Positions 1 to 12,700 of a stretch of 64,000 nt of DNA are shown piece after piece. The stretch lies in NCBI GenBank assembly GCA_911728435.2, contig OU452202.1, forward strand, positions 16,967,135 through 17,031,134, read 5' to 3'. Under the pieces are notes generated by a model. That model was not told the origin of the DNA. It saw nothing but the letters and a program-made list of their open reading frames with translations, and searched no databases. Position numbers and translations under genes: made by a program. Source of the DNA: Apoderus coryli. Taxonomy: Eukaryota > Arthropoda > Insecta > Coleoptera > Attelabidae. Every line of letters begins with the position of its first letter. Within the stretch, counting starts at the first letter, position 1.

Positions 1-1070
1 TATAAAAGACGTAACTCCACGACCAATAGTTTTCGAGATTCTAAATTAGAAAAGGTTGTATTTCAATAATTTTTTTGTATTTCAACTTTGAAATGGTTGA
101 AACCTGAGAAACAACCTTTAGAAAGTATTCGATCATAGACAATTATTTACTTTAATAAAGACGCCAAGAGGGATACGTCCTTATTCATGGTAAAAAGATT
201 GCAATGTTAAAATAAAATATGCGGTAAATTGAGTTACAACCTTGTTTTTCGGAACGAATAGCAAAAGGTATATTTTGTGAGCGGAGTTACTGCTTTGTTT
301 TAGTCGATGCGATTATTATTTATATAGAGTAGCTCGACGTTACCGGCAAGTTATTCATTAGTATTTTGTGTTTCTTGAATAAAATAAAATCAGTTTTACT
401 AAATGGAATGAACAAAATATATTTTAGAGCTGGCATTAAAAAATAGTGGTATTTCCGGTTCTAATGCAGGTAATTCTGCTAAAAAATTATTATTTTTATT
501 CATCTTCCGACATAACCTCAATTTTTAACATAACAAAATTTTGGGAATATTAGAAGAAAAGTGATTATAATATGTAATTTTCAGAAACTAAAAATTATAC
601 TACTAACTAACTAATATTATAGCGATTTTCAAGTGTTTTTCGACTCGATATTTCAAGATCCAGGTTATACATACTTGATAAGCTAGTTAATCTACAGGGT
701 CTTCGAATCAGTCGTACCCAAAATCCAACAGAAATGCTCACTTCGTTTTATACCTAGACTAAGGTTTACTTTTTTTGTTTTGTTTTCATGATACGGGATG
801 TCGTATTTTTGACATAGGTAAGTTCGATATAAAGAACGAATTATAATGAAATTTGGTTTTGACGTGATTTCCATAAAAGAAATTTAGGTAATTTACTACA
901 GACTTTATTACTGACAAGAAAAACACTTCCGGAATTTGCTGTAATATTATAAGCTACAGTAAGATTATACAGAACCCAATTCCAATTATGTTAGAGCTAG
1001 AACCGGGAAAAAATATTTTGAAGAATCCTTAACATTTACAAAGTTATACAAGGTCTATAAAGAGTGGTTA
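1..1070. other. AT-rich intergenic DNA
   Basis: I see no convincing gene here. The last 100 bases, in a different frame from the following open frame, read as the N-terminal part (KLYKVYKEWLIEKNVD) of the transposon-like protein annotated next. The element therefore begins upstream of 1072 and is already frame-shifted there. Confidence 0.5.
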
Positions 1071-1071
1071 A

Positions 1072-2191
1072 TTGAAAAAAATGTGGATACGACAATATCG
1101 AGAAATATTCTATAACGAATATAATATAGACTTTTTTAAGCCAAAGAAGGACCAGTGTCCAAAATGTGATTCTTTTAATAGAGCCACTCCCGAAGAGAAA
1201 GAATCATTACTTTTAGAATATACTATTCATATTGCCTCAAAATTCATTGTTAGGGAACTAAAATCAGAACAAAAGCTTCTTGCTCAACAAAGTAGTTCGG
1301 CAGTTTTAGCTAGTTATGATTTGCAGAAAGTTTTATCGACACCTATGTCCGAATTATCTCTGTTTTATTACAAAAGAAAATTAGCCGTGTATAATTTTAC
1401 GATTTTCGTTAAAAATGAAGGATTTTGTTTCGTATGGGATGAAATCATCTGTAAAAAAGGCGCAAATGAAATTAGTAGTGCAGTTTACCTTTTTCTTGAA
1501 AGTAAAGTAAGACAAGGTTTCAAGGACTTCTATTTTTTGTCTGACAACTGTTCTGGTCAGAATCGAAATAGAACAATTTTCTCTATGTATGCATATGCTG
1601 TAGAAAAGTTTAAGATAAACATATCTCACGTATATTATGCATACTCAAAATGAGGGCGACTCAATGCATGCCCTCATCGAAAGACGCAAACAAAATCAAA
1701 TTGTTTATGTTCCTGAACAATGGATAACAATAATAAGGTGTGCCAAAACATCTGGCAAACCATTTCATGTAACAGAATTGGATCAAAATAAAATTCTAAA
1801 TTTTAAAGAATTAATGAACAAACAAGTTAATTTTGAAATCGGTACCAATAATCTGAAAGTTAAATGGAATAGGGTAAGACACATTAAGATCACAAGTAAT
1901 AATTCGAAAATATTACAAATAAACTACGACTTGTTATCGGAAACCAGCTACTTCATTGACTTGGGCAAAAAACCAGACGCACCTACTAGGCAAAGAAAAA
2001 ATCAACAAGAAACTGTTGATACCACTACTATTCTGCCAGCTTACAGTCGACCAATTCCTATCTCAAAATTAAAGTATAATAACTTAAACAGCCTTTGTCG
2101 TTCAAATGCGATACCCACTATGTATCATAGCTACTATAAAAATCTAAAATATTGTGACAACAGTGCAGAGGAACTATCAGATTTGGAATAA
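1072..2191 (+). pseudogene. Transposon-type protein remnant with DNCSGQN and HTQNEGDSMH motifs, frame-shifted
   Basis: Two overlapping open frames (1072-1653 and 1637-2191) in different phases form one degenerate protein. The first carries FFKPKKDQCPKC, a likely zinc ligand pair, and later LSDNCSGQNRN, an acidic residue in a conserved turn. The second opens with HTQNEGDSMHALIERRK, which would follow directly if the frameshift near 1636-1650 were absent. A further frameshift lies near 1100. I know this motif set from many multi-copy insect proteins that look transposon-derived, but I cannot name the superfamily. The D-N-C and H-T-Q-N-E-G-D blocks could hold catalytic acids of a DDE-type nuclease, which is inference. 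The frameshifts argue against a working gene. Confidence 0.6.
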
Positions 2192-2780
2192 TATTTTTCT
2201 ATAATTTACCTAATCTTGTTAGCAAAGCTATGGTTTTTATAATTGTAGTATTAAGTACCTATTTTACTATTAGTTGACTTTACTTTGTATCAACATTAAT
2301 AGTTTTAAGAATATTTTTTTAGTTCTTGTTCAAGGAGTGGTAGAAATCATGTTTTCCTTTTCATTTAATAAATAATATATAAAATACTCTGACGTTTTTT
2401 TTTCTTGCAAATAGTGTTTTACCATTTTATTTACAAAAATTAAATACAGATATGACGTTTTTAATGACCAAAATTAAAAAAAACTAATTATTTGGGATTT
2501 AAAAGGCTATATTCGATAGTTACAACCTTGTTGCACTTACAAATTATATGTATGGTTAAGGTCGTATCTCACAAATTTTTGTCGAATTATATGCCTAGAA
2601 TTGTTAAAAAATATGTAAAGATAGCTCAAAGTACGTTTATCTATATTATCTAAACTTCAAATAGCTAATGTTTCAGGTCTCTTGTCAAAAAAAATATGAA
2701 AATTTATATTTCGGATTTTTCGTCCTGCTGTAAAATATGACAAAATGAGTTACAACTTTCTTCGATGGGGGTGTCGATAT
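2192..2780. other. Intergenic, no gene seen
   Basis: AT-rich sequence with poly-A/T runs that follows the transposon-like remnant. I see no coding or terminal-repeat signal. Confidence 0.4.
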
Positions 2781-2822
2781 GTGACTGATGATGAAAGTTT
2801 TAACTTTCAAAACATGTTTCAC
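2781..2822 (+). ncRNA. Hammerhead-ribozyme-like motif with a core change
   Basis: GTGA (stem I), then CTGATGA, then a hairpin GAAAGT/ACTTTC (stem II), then AAAC, then ACATGT (stem III palindrome), then T, then TCAC (stem I). GTGA pairs fully with TCAC, and stem II pairs over at least six base pairs. The box after stem II reads AAAC instead of GAAAC, so the invariant G12 looks lost and this copy is probably inactive. Its layout matches six other motifs in the window. A 19-nt inverted repeat lies just downstream at about 2951-2993. Confidence 0.55.
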
Positions 2823-3088
2823 TTAACTAATGTTGAAAAAATCGTTCACCAGGTGTTCAGAATTAAGCAAGTCTGGCCGTTTCTCGTCCGTTTCGTCGGA
2901 GACATTATGGATAATTTCTCGATTCATGTACCTATAGTTGTCTTTTGAAAAATTCATGATCTTAAAAGTTATCCAACTTTTGAGATCGTGAATTTTAGGC
3001 GCTCTTTGGATGTTCATGAAGATTCTGTGAACTTCGTATCTCAGCATGTCTATTATTTGACAAAAGAGACAGTATTGGGAAAGATTAA

Positions 3089-3300
3089 TTAATAATGTTC
3101 CATAAATGCGATTGAGTTCAGATCGGGACTATGCGGTGGCCAATTTAAAGTCTGAATATTTCCTCCTTCAAATATAAGGTGAGGTGAGAGGGCGTGCAAT
3201 AGCAAATAGTTGTTTCCGATATAGGGTGAGAAAGGGTCAATGTGATTATATAGATTGCATTTCACTATTGATGATACCTTTGGCTGTATAAAGCACATCT
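3089..3300 (-). pseudogene. Tc1-like transposase C-terminal fragment
   Basis: The minus-strand frame contains NIQTLNWPPHSPDLNSI, which matches the conserved block W-P-x-x-S-P-D-L-N-P-I-E around the third catalytic acid of Tc1-family DDE transposases. Here the E is lost (S-I-A). Upstream residues HALSPHLIFEGG fit the preceding helix. No intact upstream domain is visible, so this is a dead fragment. Confidence 0.5.
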
Positions 3301-4998
3301 ACGTAAAGGTACAAGTTCTGTCCTCGGTTTTAAAGTAATTCCCCCCAAAAACATGACAGATTCCCCATTGAATAACTAATACGACGATCAGAGCTTGGAT
3401 TTTTGTTGGACAGTAAAGCATGTTCTTCTTTTGCTCTATATATCTTTAGTTAAACATTCTTCTAGGTAATAGTTTGCCGTTGACTAGGTGACTAGTAAGT
3501 TTAACATTTTAGATTTCCGATGCCATAACCATTGGGGTATAGTCTACTGTCAAACCATTCAACTGCGACAAATTCATCATTTTAAGCAGCACCAATATCA
3601 CTAAGCTGCTGTGTGATTGACATAACTTGTGTAACATAACCATCCATGGAACTGAATGAGCTCCACTTCGTATAACAAAGTATTCGAAATAATGTTCGAC
3701 GTCTACAAAGACCCTTACTCATAAGCTATCTTGTTATCCAGACTTGTTTGGCAGTTCTAGCATTTTTGATATAAACAAATGTACATGGCTGTACCATCAA
3801 AGTTTAACTCTTTGTTCCTTTTTAATATTCTTATTTATAACATTATCTTGATCATCGGTTTCAAAGCAGTCCCATTACATAATCTCCATGAACGGTAAAG
3901 TATTTTGGGAAGTCATCTTGTCTCCGTACGTCAAATAACCACAAATGAATCATCCTCATTGATATTGTTGTAAATTCTTACTGCAAAATGTTCTACGCTT
4001 ACGCTGCCCTGGGCCCATAACTAGTTATACATATACTATTAATTATACTTATTTTTAAATATACTTACAATTTTAAAAACAATTGTGTTTCAGAACCAGC
4101 TAATTACAACTACCTAACAAAATATATTATAAACTTTTAACTGGTACTGAGAGTTACGATTATATACCTGGTGAGGTATCTAAATCCAACACTAATTGCA
4201 TTGTTGACTTCCATAGCCTGTTTTTTGTTAGGCACGGCATGCATAGTGCTACAATAATACACACGGCCTATATTTTAATAGAAAAATCTGGATAGTACCA
4301 CACCTTCCTGAAGAATCGGACTACTATTTTAAAAAATCGCCCAAATCGATTAGTTTTATTTTTTAGTGGTATATTGTATTAGATGATAGGGAGTAGGACT
4401 GATGAATTATTACCTGAAACAGGCTGAAATGTCAATGGGAAACGTCACAAAAATGTTTTGAATGAACTTTACTTTCTCTGAACACTTAAATGCGCTTTTA
4501 TAAAAACAATTTTAAATGCAAATAAAATAATATACAAATACATCAATAATTCTAAAATAATATTAAGTAATAAAGTTTAGGTGCAAAAATTGTATAATTA
4601 ATAAATATCAATTACTTTATTAGGAACTACTAATACCACAGTATAAACGATATTTGATTTATACATAGATATATACATATTACAACACTTCGTCCAAAAG
4701 AACTACATTCTGGTACTTACTAGGGACATTTTAAAATATTTCAAAAAGGAAATACAACGAGCAAAAGACCCGGAAAATTAAAAAACTAGTAAAAGACCTA
4801 TACATCAATCTATTTTCTTGATGTATTACCATGAAATGAGGTTACTAGTACAATTTTTCTAAAAACCCTTGTCAAAACTAGACATTAATCATCCGAAAAA
4901 GTTTAAATAATATAGGTATACTACCATAATCCAATGACGATAATCATTGTCATCCTGTTAATCAAATCCCGAATGTAATTGAGAAAAACAAACACCTA
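3301..4998. other. Intergenic, no gene recognised
   Basis: No open frame of note and no terminal repeats. The part nearest 3300 may include further decayed Tc1-like sequence. Confidence 0.35.
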
Positions 4999-5304
4999 TC
5001 ATTCAACAACATTCAAATTTTTAATACTTTCCGCCACCTCTTCCAACTCAAAACTCTTCATATTAGTAATTTTGTCAATAACATGCCCGCTGACTATTCT
5101 ATCTAAAGGTTTAGCCTGCTTCAATATCACAATTTCAGCTAACGAATCGTCAATGCATTGATTAACAAGATTCTTCGCTAAATTTGATACACTGTTATTA
5201 TCGGCACTATCGTAGTTCTCGGACATAGTTCGGTGTCTATCTTTTTGTTTATTATACGGTTGGAATCGATTCGGTTTTGTTGACGGTTTAATACAGCAAC
5301 CCAT
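4999..5304 (-). CDS. Small membrane A-kinase-anchor-like protein (101 residues)
   Basis: Single-exon reading frame. I take the start at 5304 rather than the upstream ATG at 5349, because it gives the N-terminus M-G-C-C, the pattern of co-translational N-myristoylation on G2 plus palmitoylation on C3/C4. Residues 39-59 (VSNLAKNLVNQCIDDSLAEIV) form an amphipathic helix with A/L, L-V, C-I and L at i, i+3, i+4 spacing. This fits the consensus of PKA regulatory-subunit-binding helices in A-kinase anchoring proteins. Length, lipidated start and one such helix are the design of vertebrate small membrane AKAP (smAKAP). A second possible amphipathic stretch lies at 86-97. The predicted role, tethering PKA to the plasma membrane, is inference. 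An upstream untranslated exon may exist. Confidence 0.55.
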   Translation of the reverse strand: MGCCIKPSTKPNRFQPYNKQKDRHRTMSENYDSADNNSVSNLAKNLVNQCIDDSLAEIVILKQAKPLDRIVSGHVIDKITNMKSFELEEVAESIKNLNVVE

Positions 5305-8010
5305 CGATATGTTGGTAACGAATCGTGTGTTTCTTACAGTTGTTAACATGTTTTTAGTGCAGTTTGTCCTTTGATCCTGATTGTCAGCGACTGTAGCAAC
5401 GATTTGGTTTAATTCTATAGATGAAGCTCTCTAAAAAAAAAATAAACCCATGTAGGTACTTACTTGTCTAGTTAGCTACTAAAGTTGATACTTATTGTAT
5501 TGGTAATTAAAGAACTAGTCTAGTAACTAACCACAACATTCGAAATATCGGTGTTCTGTTGCATCGTGGTATATTCTGTGTCTCTATTGGATTTGGATTT
5601 TATAGGTAGTTCATAAAATTATTTAAAATACCCAATTTTAATTTATTTACATTAAATAATAGTAAACTAAATTTACAACAGCTGATTGATGTTTGTTTAT
5701 AATAAAGGATTATGCATGGAAATTATAGTTGGGATTGTGAACTTCCTTTAATGTCATATATCAGTTCTTTTCACACAATAAACGGTGTTGCTTCACACGT
5801 CGAACAACCGAGCGAAGGGAGGCACCGCTGTGCTAATTTAGTATGCTATACCTCGCTTCGTCCTATCGTTCGACTCCCCGGTTTACAAGAATAACCCGCA
5901 ATATATCGACATCATATCATCATCATGATTTAAGATGTCGAAATAACAAATCTGTATAAATTGTTTAAATTTTTTTAAATTCTTTCTAATTATCGTATTT
6001 TTTAATAGGTTTTTACTATAGAGAAAAAAATATATAATAGGTTATCTCAGGTTTTTACAACCTTAGCATTTAAACATTTATCTATGAAACTTAGATCGGG
6101 AGCAGGTCGTGACGGTGCCTTATTCTGCTCCACTATAGTTAGCAGTTATTTGAAATATTTGATGAAAAATAACTGCGCTCTTTCTATACTACTGACGTAG
6201 CAAGAGGCCATAAAGTTAGTATTCGCTTCGGCGGTACTCACTTTTTTTAATAAAAATAAAAAGTATCAACAAACTTTCAAAATTACCATTAGTTATTAAA
6301 CATATTGAAGTTAATTTATCAGCTAAATATCAATCAAATCTGTTAAAGGAACATTTGTGCCAGACAGATGAAGAAAATTGCTGATATTTCGCCTTGAAGA
6401 ATAACACCTGTTTTACTATAGGGTTATTTTTTCGTAGTGATTGACCTGAACAAGTGAATGTGATTAAACTGAATGTGATTATGCTGAACTCAATATTTGG
6501 CGAAACCGAAAGATCATCTTTTTTGTGATTGTCTTTCACTTAACCTCGAAAACTTGGGAAAACAACCAAATCTGCTCTGGAAACTGGAAAATTATTTTTT
6601 CCATGATATTATTATCCATGTTTTAAACTTTTACAATTTATTGGTTTGATTCGAAATCATATTCCAATTATTATCTCTCAATATTCAATACTTTAAAGAG
6701 GTGAACTGTTAACTGAACGAACTAACCGGTACCCAGAGGTTGATCAGTAAGCGGCAAGGGGTGTAGGAATTCTAATCAGTTTGGTAGAAGTGACCGATGT
6801 CGAAAGAATTCGAACAATCGTGAATGAACTGACAATTTTCAGATTGTTCACTTAGTTCAGTACGAAAGAATAACCCTTATAATTTAGATCAACTGACTAC
6901 AAATCCAAGGCGCATAGCCTCGATTGATCTTGACCTGCCACAACTACGTCACCGGCGACCGGCTTGCTTTATCAATCACGGGATTATTTACAGTTATAAA
7001 TATTTATCGATGGGCATTGTGGATCACTTTTCTGTGAGTTTTTAATTAAGCTAAAACATTAGTGGTACATTAAAATGCAATATTCAAGTTCTAAATTATT
7101 ACAATAATTTTAAATTTTCGTTTAGGTAGTTACAACCGTTGTTTTGTTTTGCTGAATACATTGCAAAAAGTTCTCATCGAAAAAAATATATTGTATTTTC
7201 GATGTCTTAAAAAATATTCTTGTAAAAAATTTTACATTAAAAATAGTTAGATGTTTTATAAAATTTTGCATTACATATCCAAGTGTCACAATAAGGGTGT
7301 TTTCAGTTTATATCTCGGTAAAAATATGTTCTGTAGTATTTTTGTACCTAGTATTATGATATAGTCTTTTTAAAAAGTAGCAGTTGTAATATAGTAGTAA
7401 GTAGTATGATATTGTTCTTTATAATAATATCATTGTGCACAATGTAGGTTAAAGGTAAAACCGAGTTATTTAAAAAAAATGTTCACACAACTTTGAACAG
7501 AACACAAAACATAATATAATAATATTATTCACAAATACACCAACATGTCTAAACTCTTAATCGAGGAAGTATAATATTCATTCAGTAACAGCTCATAAGA
7601 CTATCGTAACGAAAACGCCAATCCCCAAAACGATAAATTAAATTTGCTCAAATCTAGTGGCCACATAACTCCGGTTGCCGCTGACGTCAGGACCCCCGCG
7701 CTAACGCTTCCCCAAGAGCTGTTGATTGAGGTAACCTATAACCTATACAAATTGATGTAAAGAAGATGAAGAATGTCAGCTGTCTAATTTCTATTTAAAT
7801 ATACAATAAAAATAAACATTTTTTTTTATTTAAAATTAAAAAATATTGTTCTATGTTCTATGGTGTTGATAAATAACAGATACAGAGGAGTAAATTTCTG
7901 GTACAAGTAATGTTTTTTTTTGTAAAAAAATAAATATCCATAAATATATTATTTGTGGTCAAGCATATCAAAAGTACCTACTTAGATAAAATAGTTTGAA
8001 TAACTTGAGG
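5305..8010. other. Intergenic region with a GC-rich putative promoter near its right end
   Basis: Mostly AT-rich without a recognisable gene. A foldback (GCAGTTATTT and AAATAACTGC) lies near 6138-6178. A GC-rich stretch at about 7670-7735, just before the erlin start, contains the palindrome TGACGTCA. Confidence 0.4.
7682..7689. promoter_or_regulatory. CRE/ATF-type palindrome upstream of erlin
   Basis: A perfect TGACGTCA octamer sits in the only GC-rich patch (about 7670-7735) upstream of the erlin ATG at 8011. This octamer is the classic binding site of CREB/ATF-family factors. Its use here, for example in ER-stress control of an ERAD gene, is inference. Confidence 0.35.
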
Positions 8011-9404
8011 ATGCCGCCTTTAAGACAATTTTTAGAACATTTTTTAATTGGAGTTGTCTTATCGGCATTATTTTTAGTTTTTAACTATTCTTTCCATCGT
8101 ATTGAAGAAGGTCATGTTGGAGTCTATTTTAGAGTACGTAGTATTTAAATTCAAACAAATATCCATTAAAATTCAAACAATTCTTGAATTTAATTTTAGG
8201 GAGGTGCGCTATTGCCAATAATTAGTCATCCTGGTTACCATATGATGATACCGCTACTGACGAATTTCAAAAGTGTTCAAGTATGTTTATATTTTTAAGT
8301 TTATTTTAATTAAGTAGGAAAGTAGGTACTATTTTTTTCTTTTTAAGGTTACGCTACAAACTGACGAGGTGAAAAACGTACCTTGTGGGACAAGCGGTGG
8401 CGTTATGATTTATTTTGATAGAATTGAAGTTGTAAATCACTTAAATGTTAATAGTGGTAAGTTTTTTCTGTATATAGACCTTAGGAGAGTTACTAACATT
8501 TTACTTTAGTTTTAGATATTGTAAAAAATTACACAGCAGATTACGATAAAACTCTAATTTTCAATAAAGTCCACCATGAACTGAATCAATTTTGTAGTAT
8601 TCACAATCTACATGAAGTCTATATTGATTTGTTTGACCAAATTGATGAAAATCTTAAACTGGTAGATAATAATTAAAATTTGAACATAATTTTTACGGTT
8701 GGTTCACTGTTGTTATTTTTGTAGGCTTTACAGAAAGACTTAATCGAGTTAGCCCCAGGTTTAATTATTCAAGCTGTACGAGTAACTAAACCGAAAATAC
8801 CAGAACCGATTAGGAAAAACTATGAATTAATGGAGGGTGAAAAGACTAAACTTTTAATATCAATAGAACACCAAAAAGTAATGCAATTTGCACCTATTTA
8901 ATTATTTAAAGTAATACTGTTTACAATATCATTTAAGTACTTTCTATGCAATTTGTTGCCGAACTTTGCATCCCATCGTTAGCTACTCAAATTCTATATC
9001 TTTGTTGTTTAAAGGTTGTAGAGAAAGACGCTGAAACTGATCGCAAACGAGCTGTAATCGAGGCTGAAAAAGTGGCGCATGTTGCTAAAATCCAATTTGA
9101 ACAAAAAGTAATGGAAAAACATTCTTTGCAAAGAATTTCGGAAATTGAAGATGGAATGTATTTAGCACGAAAGAAATCACAAACTGATGCACATTCATAT
9201 GAGTTAAAACAGAGAGCTGAGATGAATAAATTGTTATTTACGCCGGAATATATTGAACTGAAAAAATATGAGTCACTAGCCCAAAATCACAAAGTTTATT
9301 TCGGTAGTGAAATTCCGCACACTTTTATTTCTAGTAATATTTGTGAGAAAAGTGTTAATTCTCCACAAGAAGTTAATAATATTAACAATGAAGTTATTGA
9401 ATAA
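8011..9404 (+). CDS. ERLIN: Erlin, ER lipid-raft SPFH-domain protein
   Basis: Six exons with GT-AG introns: 8011-8133, 8200-8280, 8348-8456, 8516-8661, 8725-8877, 9015-9404. They encode about 333 residues, near the usual 340. Residues 8-27 are a hydrophobic signal anchor. The following [15 protein letters not shown] and [19 protein letters not shown] are diagnostic of the erlin SPFH/prohibitin domain. VKNYTADYD retains the N-glycosylation sequon (N109). The C-terminal part is the coiled coil ([20 protein letters not shown]), and VYFGSEIP keeps the aromatic residue needed for oligomerisation. Erlins form large ER-membrane rings that bind cholesterol and recruit RNF170 for degradation of IP3 receptors. 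An AATAAA overlaps the stop codon (9400-9405). Confidence 0.95.
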
Positions 9405-9732
9405 AAATTATTTTATTTTTTTTTTTTTTAATTATTGTGTAACACGACCGTTACAAGTAACAAGAGTTTCATGTTTCTTTTACAAACTTGACAGACATTT
9501 AACCTCAATATCTTAATGATCATTATTTGACAGTGTCCATTCCTTTTTAACAATATGAGGTGAGTGGCAGTTGATCTGTATCACATCACCTGAGCTGATC
9601 TTTGATGTTGCCTTTTATGCAATTTCATTTGACAATCTGATGAACTGATAAAAGTCCACTTGAGTAGATCATGACATTTGGGAATGACACATGTCATAGT
9701 TCTTTGTTTTTTATATTGTTAAATATTAAATA
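9405..9732 (+). other. 328-bp spacer between erlin and HEXD
   Basis: Contains the erlin 3' end with poly-T/A and presumably the HEXD promoter. There is a pyrimidine run at about 9404-9430. No additional gene is seen. Confidence 0.5.
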
Positions 9733-12700
9733 ATGGAGATATTAACCTTAGGTACTCAAAGGTAATCAACTTATTTTTTTAAATGTTAATTCCATGTAAT
9801 AATTAAAATGAGTTTTAATTAGGTAATATTAAAACAGGTTGGTACATATAGATTTAAAAGGTGCGCCAGCGAAACTCAACTATTTCGAGGAAGTGAGTCT
9901 TATATTTATAATATTTCAAATATTTGTTTACGTTTGTGTATATCATTTTTTAGTTTTTCGCATTTATTAAACAAATAGGGGCTACCGGGGTCCTGCTAGA
10001 ATGGGAAGATACATTTCCTTATACCAGAGAATTAACTCCTATTGGGGGATTATCAGACACAGCTCAGACACTTGGCGCTCCATATTCAGTAGAAGATGCA
10101 AAACAACTTTTGGAATTGGGTTAGTTTTATACTGAATTGGTAAAATTATATTTAATTCGTTAGTGGCATTACAGGCGCGTAGTATTAATTAAGGTTAGGA
10201 GTAAGTTAATGTATTCTAGTGAATTTAATTGGGAAAAAATAAAGGCCTAAACTATCCTTGTATGGGTTGTTTATTATAGAAATAGTTTAAATTATTATGT
10301 GTATGACAAGCGTTAAAACTGAGTTTTATTAATTCATTAGAGATATATTAACTGACTATTAACCGAACCTAAAATTATACTGTAAACGTATAATGCAGGA
10401 TTACCATTTACATTAAGAGGAACTGCTTGCTGAGATATAAATAGATATGAGCCACAATCCAACCCTCGTGTGGTCGCAGTGGAAGGCCCGAGCGGGCCCA
10501 CACATTTTCAACCATCTACCTACCATTTAGGTTTTATTACGGGTGCAGTAAAATATTTGTTTCTTAAATTTAGCTTTGGACAATGGTCTGACAGTTATAC
10601 CTTTAGTACAGACTTTTGGGCATATGGAGTACGTCTTAAAACACGGTCGTTGGAGTCATTTACGTGAAGTACCAGATTATCCTAGTTCTATGTGTCCTAG
10701 TAATGGTGAGGTAATGCCTTTGATACGCAGTCTTATTAAGCAAATCGTTGAATTTCACGTTGGTATAGAATATTTGCATATAGGGGCTGACGAGGTAAGT
10801 TATTTAATATTTGAATTAAAGTTTTGAGGTGTTAGTTTCAAATATGTTCGAATAAATTAGGACTCTGACATTGCAGATATGGCATATGGGTTTATGTCCG
10901 ACATGCCAAAAACGTATCCCGACCAGTAAATATGGGAAAGCGTGTTTATATTTAGATCACGTAACTGAAGTAGTGCATTACATCAAAGACACTTATCCTA
11001 ATTTGAAAATTATAATTTGGGATGATATGTTGAGGAATATGGACTTTCAAATGCTAAAAGGTACCTTACAAATAGTGCAATGTTTTAAAATTGCGTACGA
11101 TAAATGCGTTAACTAATTTAAATTTTTGGTTTGTTGTAGATTACCATATTGGAAGCCTTGTTGAACCAATGATTTGGCACTACAATTCTCAAGATACTTT
11201 TCAGATAGGTCCATTTATATGGGAGAAGTACTCTAATATATTTTCAAATGTTTGGGTTGCATCAGCTTTTAAAGGTGCTACTAGTAGTTGTCAAACCTTG
11301 CCGGTGATAAAGTATCATATCAGTAATCATACCGGTTGGTTAAATGAACTAGCGACGTATGGAGGGAAAATATTGAATTTTAGAGGTATTGCTTTCACCG
11401 GATGGTCAAGGTACTAAAATAATATTTTAAATAAACTATGTCACAAATTAAATAATGAATTTTACCAAATTTACCGATCCGAATGAGGTACCTCCAACAT
11501 CGTAATTTTAATAATTTGATTATTTTTTGATGATCATAAGCCTGTAGGGAGGTCCGCAAAAGCGGTTTTAGGCCATGAATTTAAATTATTTTTTAAATAC
11601 TGACAAAATTTATAGTTCATTTTTCTTGAATTAATAAAATAATTGGCATTTTTTAAATAAAATTTCCGATAATGGGGGGGTTCTGACCTCTAAACCCTTC
11701 CGCCTGGTTACGGCTATGTCGCGTATTAATAGAAATTGTCTAGATTTCAATTAAAAAATAATACATTTAAAATGATGAAAATCTCATATTTTCGCTGTTT
11801 GAACGCATTCAGATTTAAATTTTTGCATAGGATGATGCTGCTACGAATTCACAAATACTGCCAGTTCTCAATATTTTGTTGCGTCTTGGAAATATCGTAA
11901 AAGATTTTTCTTTCAATGATTTATTAAAGCATTGAATTATGCGATCTCCTAAAATGCCACACTTGATATTGATTTTTTGGGAATATTGCTCTTTATAATC
12001 CAGCCATGAGACTAAATTTATTTTTGTGGAAATTCGACTTTTATTTGTCATTGAAAATATACAACTCCACTTAAGAATAGACTATTTTTTCAAATTAGAA
12101 GCAACTATATTGAAGCTGTAAATCACGAAATCTTCGTACTCGAATATTTTGGTCTCTTTTTAAAATTAATTGCGGATGTCCTGTACACATTAATTGTACG
12201 TCATCGACTTTTTTACGCCAAGATCTATTGCCACAAAGAAAATACATTCAGTTTTTGTTTGGTTTTCGAGAAATTCGAGTACACAGCATTAATAAAATTT
12301 TGCATGCATTTTTATTGTTGATATCGGTCTCGCGATGTTCTGTTGCATGTTTATAATTTCTCAATTCATCAAAAACAAACGTTACATTTTGAAATTTGAT
12401 GTTTTTTGGCTTCTTTTAGATACGATCACTATGCGACTCTATGTGAATTATTACCATGTGGAATACCCTCGTTATGTTTGTGTATAAAAACATGGTTGAA
12501 TGGTGGATATTCTCAAGATATTCATAGGTATAATTTTTGAGCATTATTGTTTTTTCATATACATTTAATTTAAATTTTTATAGCTCTGTAGGGAAAATTT
12601 TGGGATATAATGACAATTTTCCTCCCGTGGATGTAATACATGGTTCGAAACTACCACAGGAGCAACTTACATTTCCTGGTTGGCAAATTTTTAACGCATT

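Noticed and set aside
5780..5890. GC-rich frame ending GTTCGACTCCCC as a tRNA or SINE
   Set aside because: A partial B box only; no A box or cloverleaf could be drawn.
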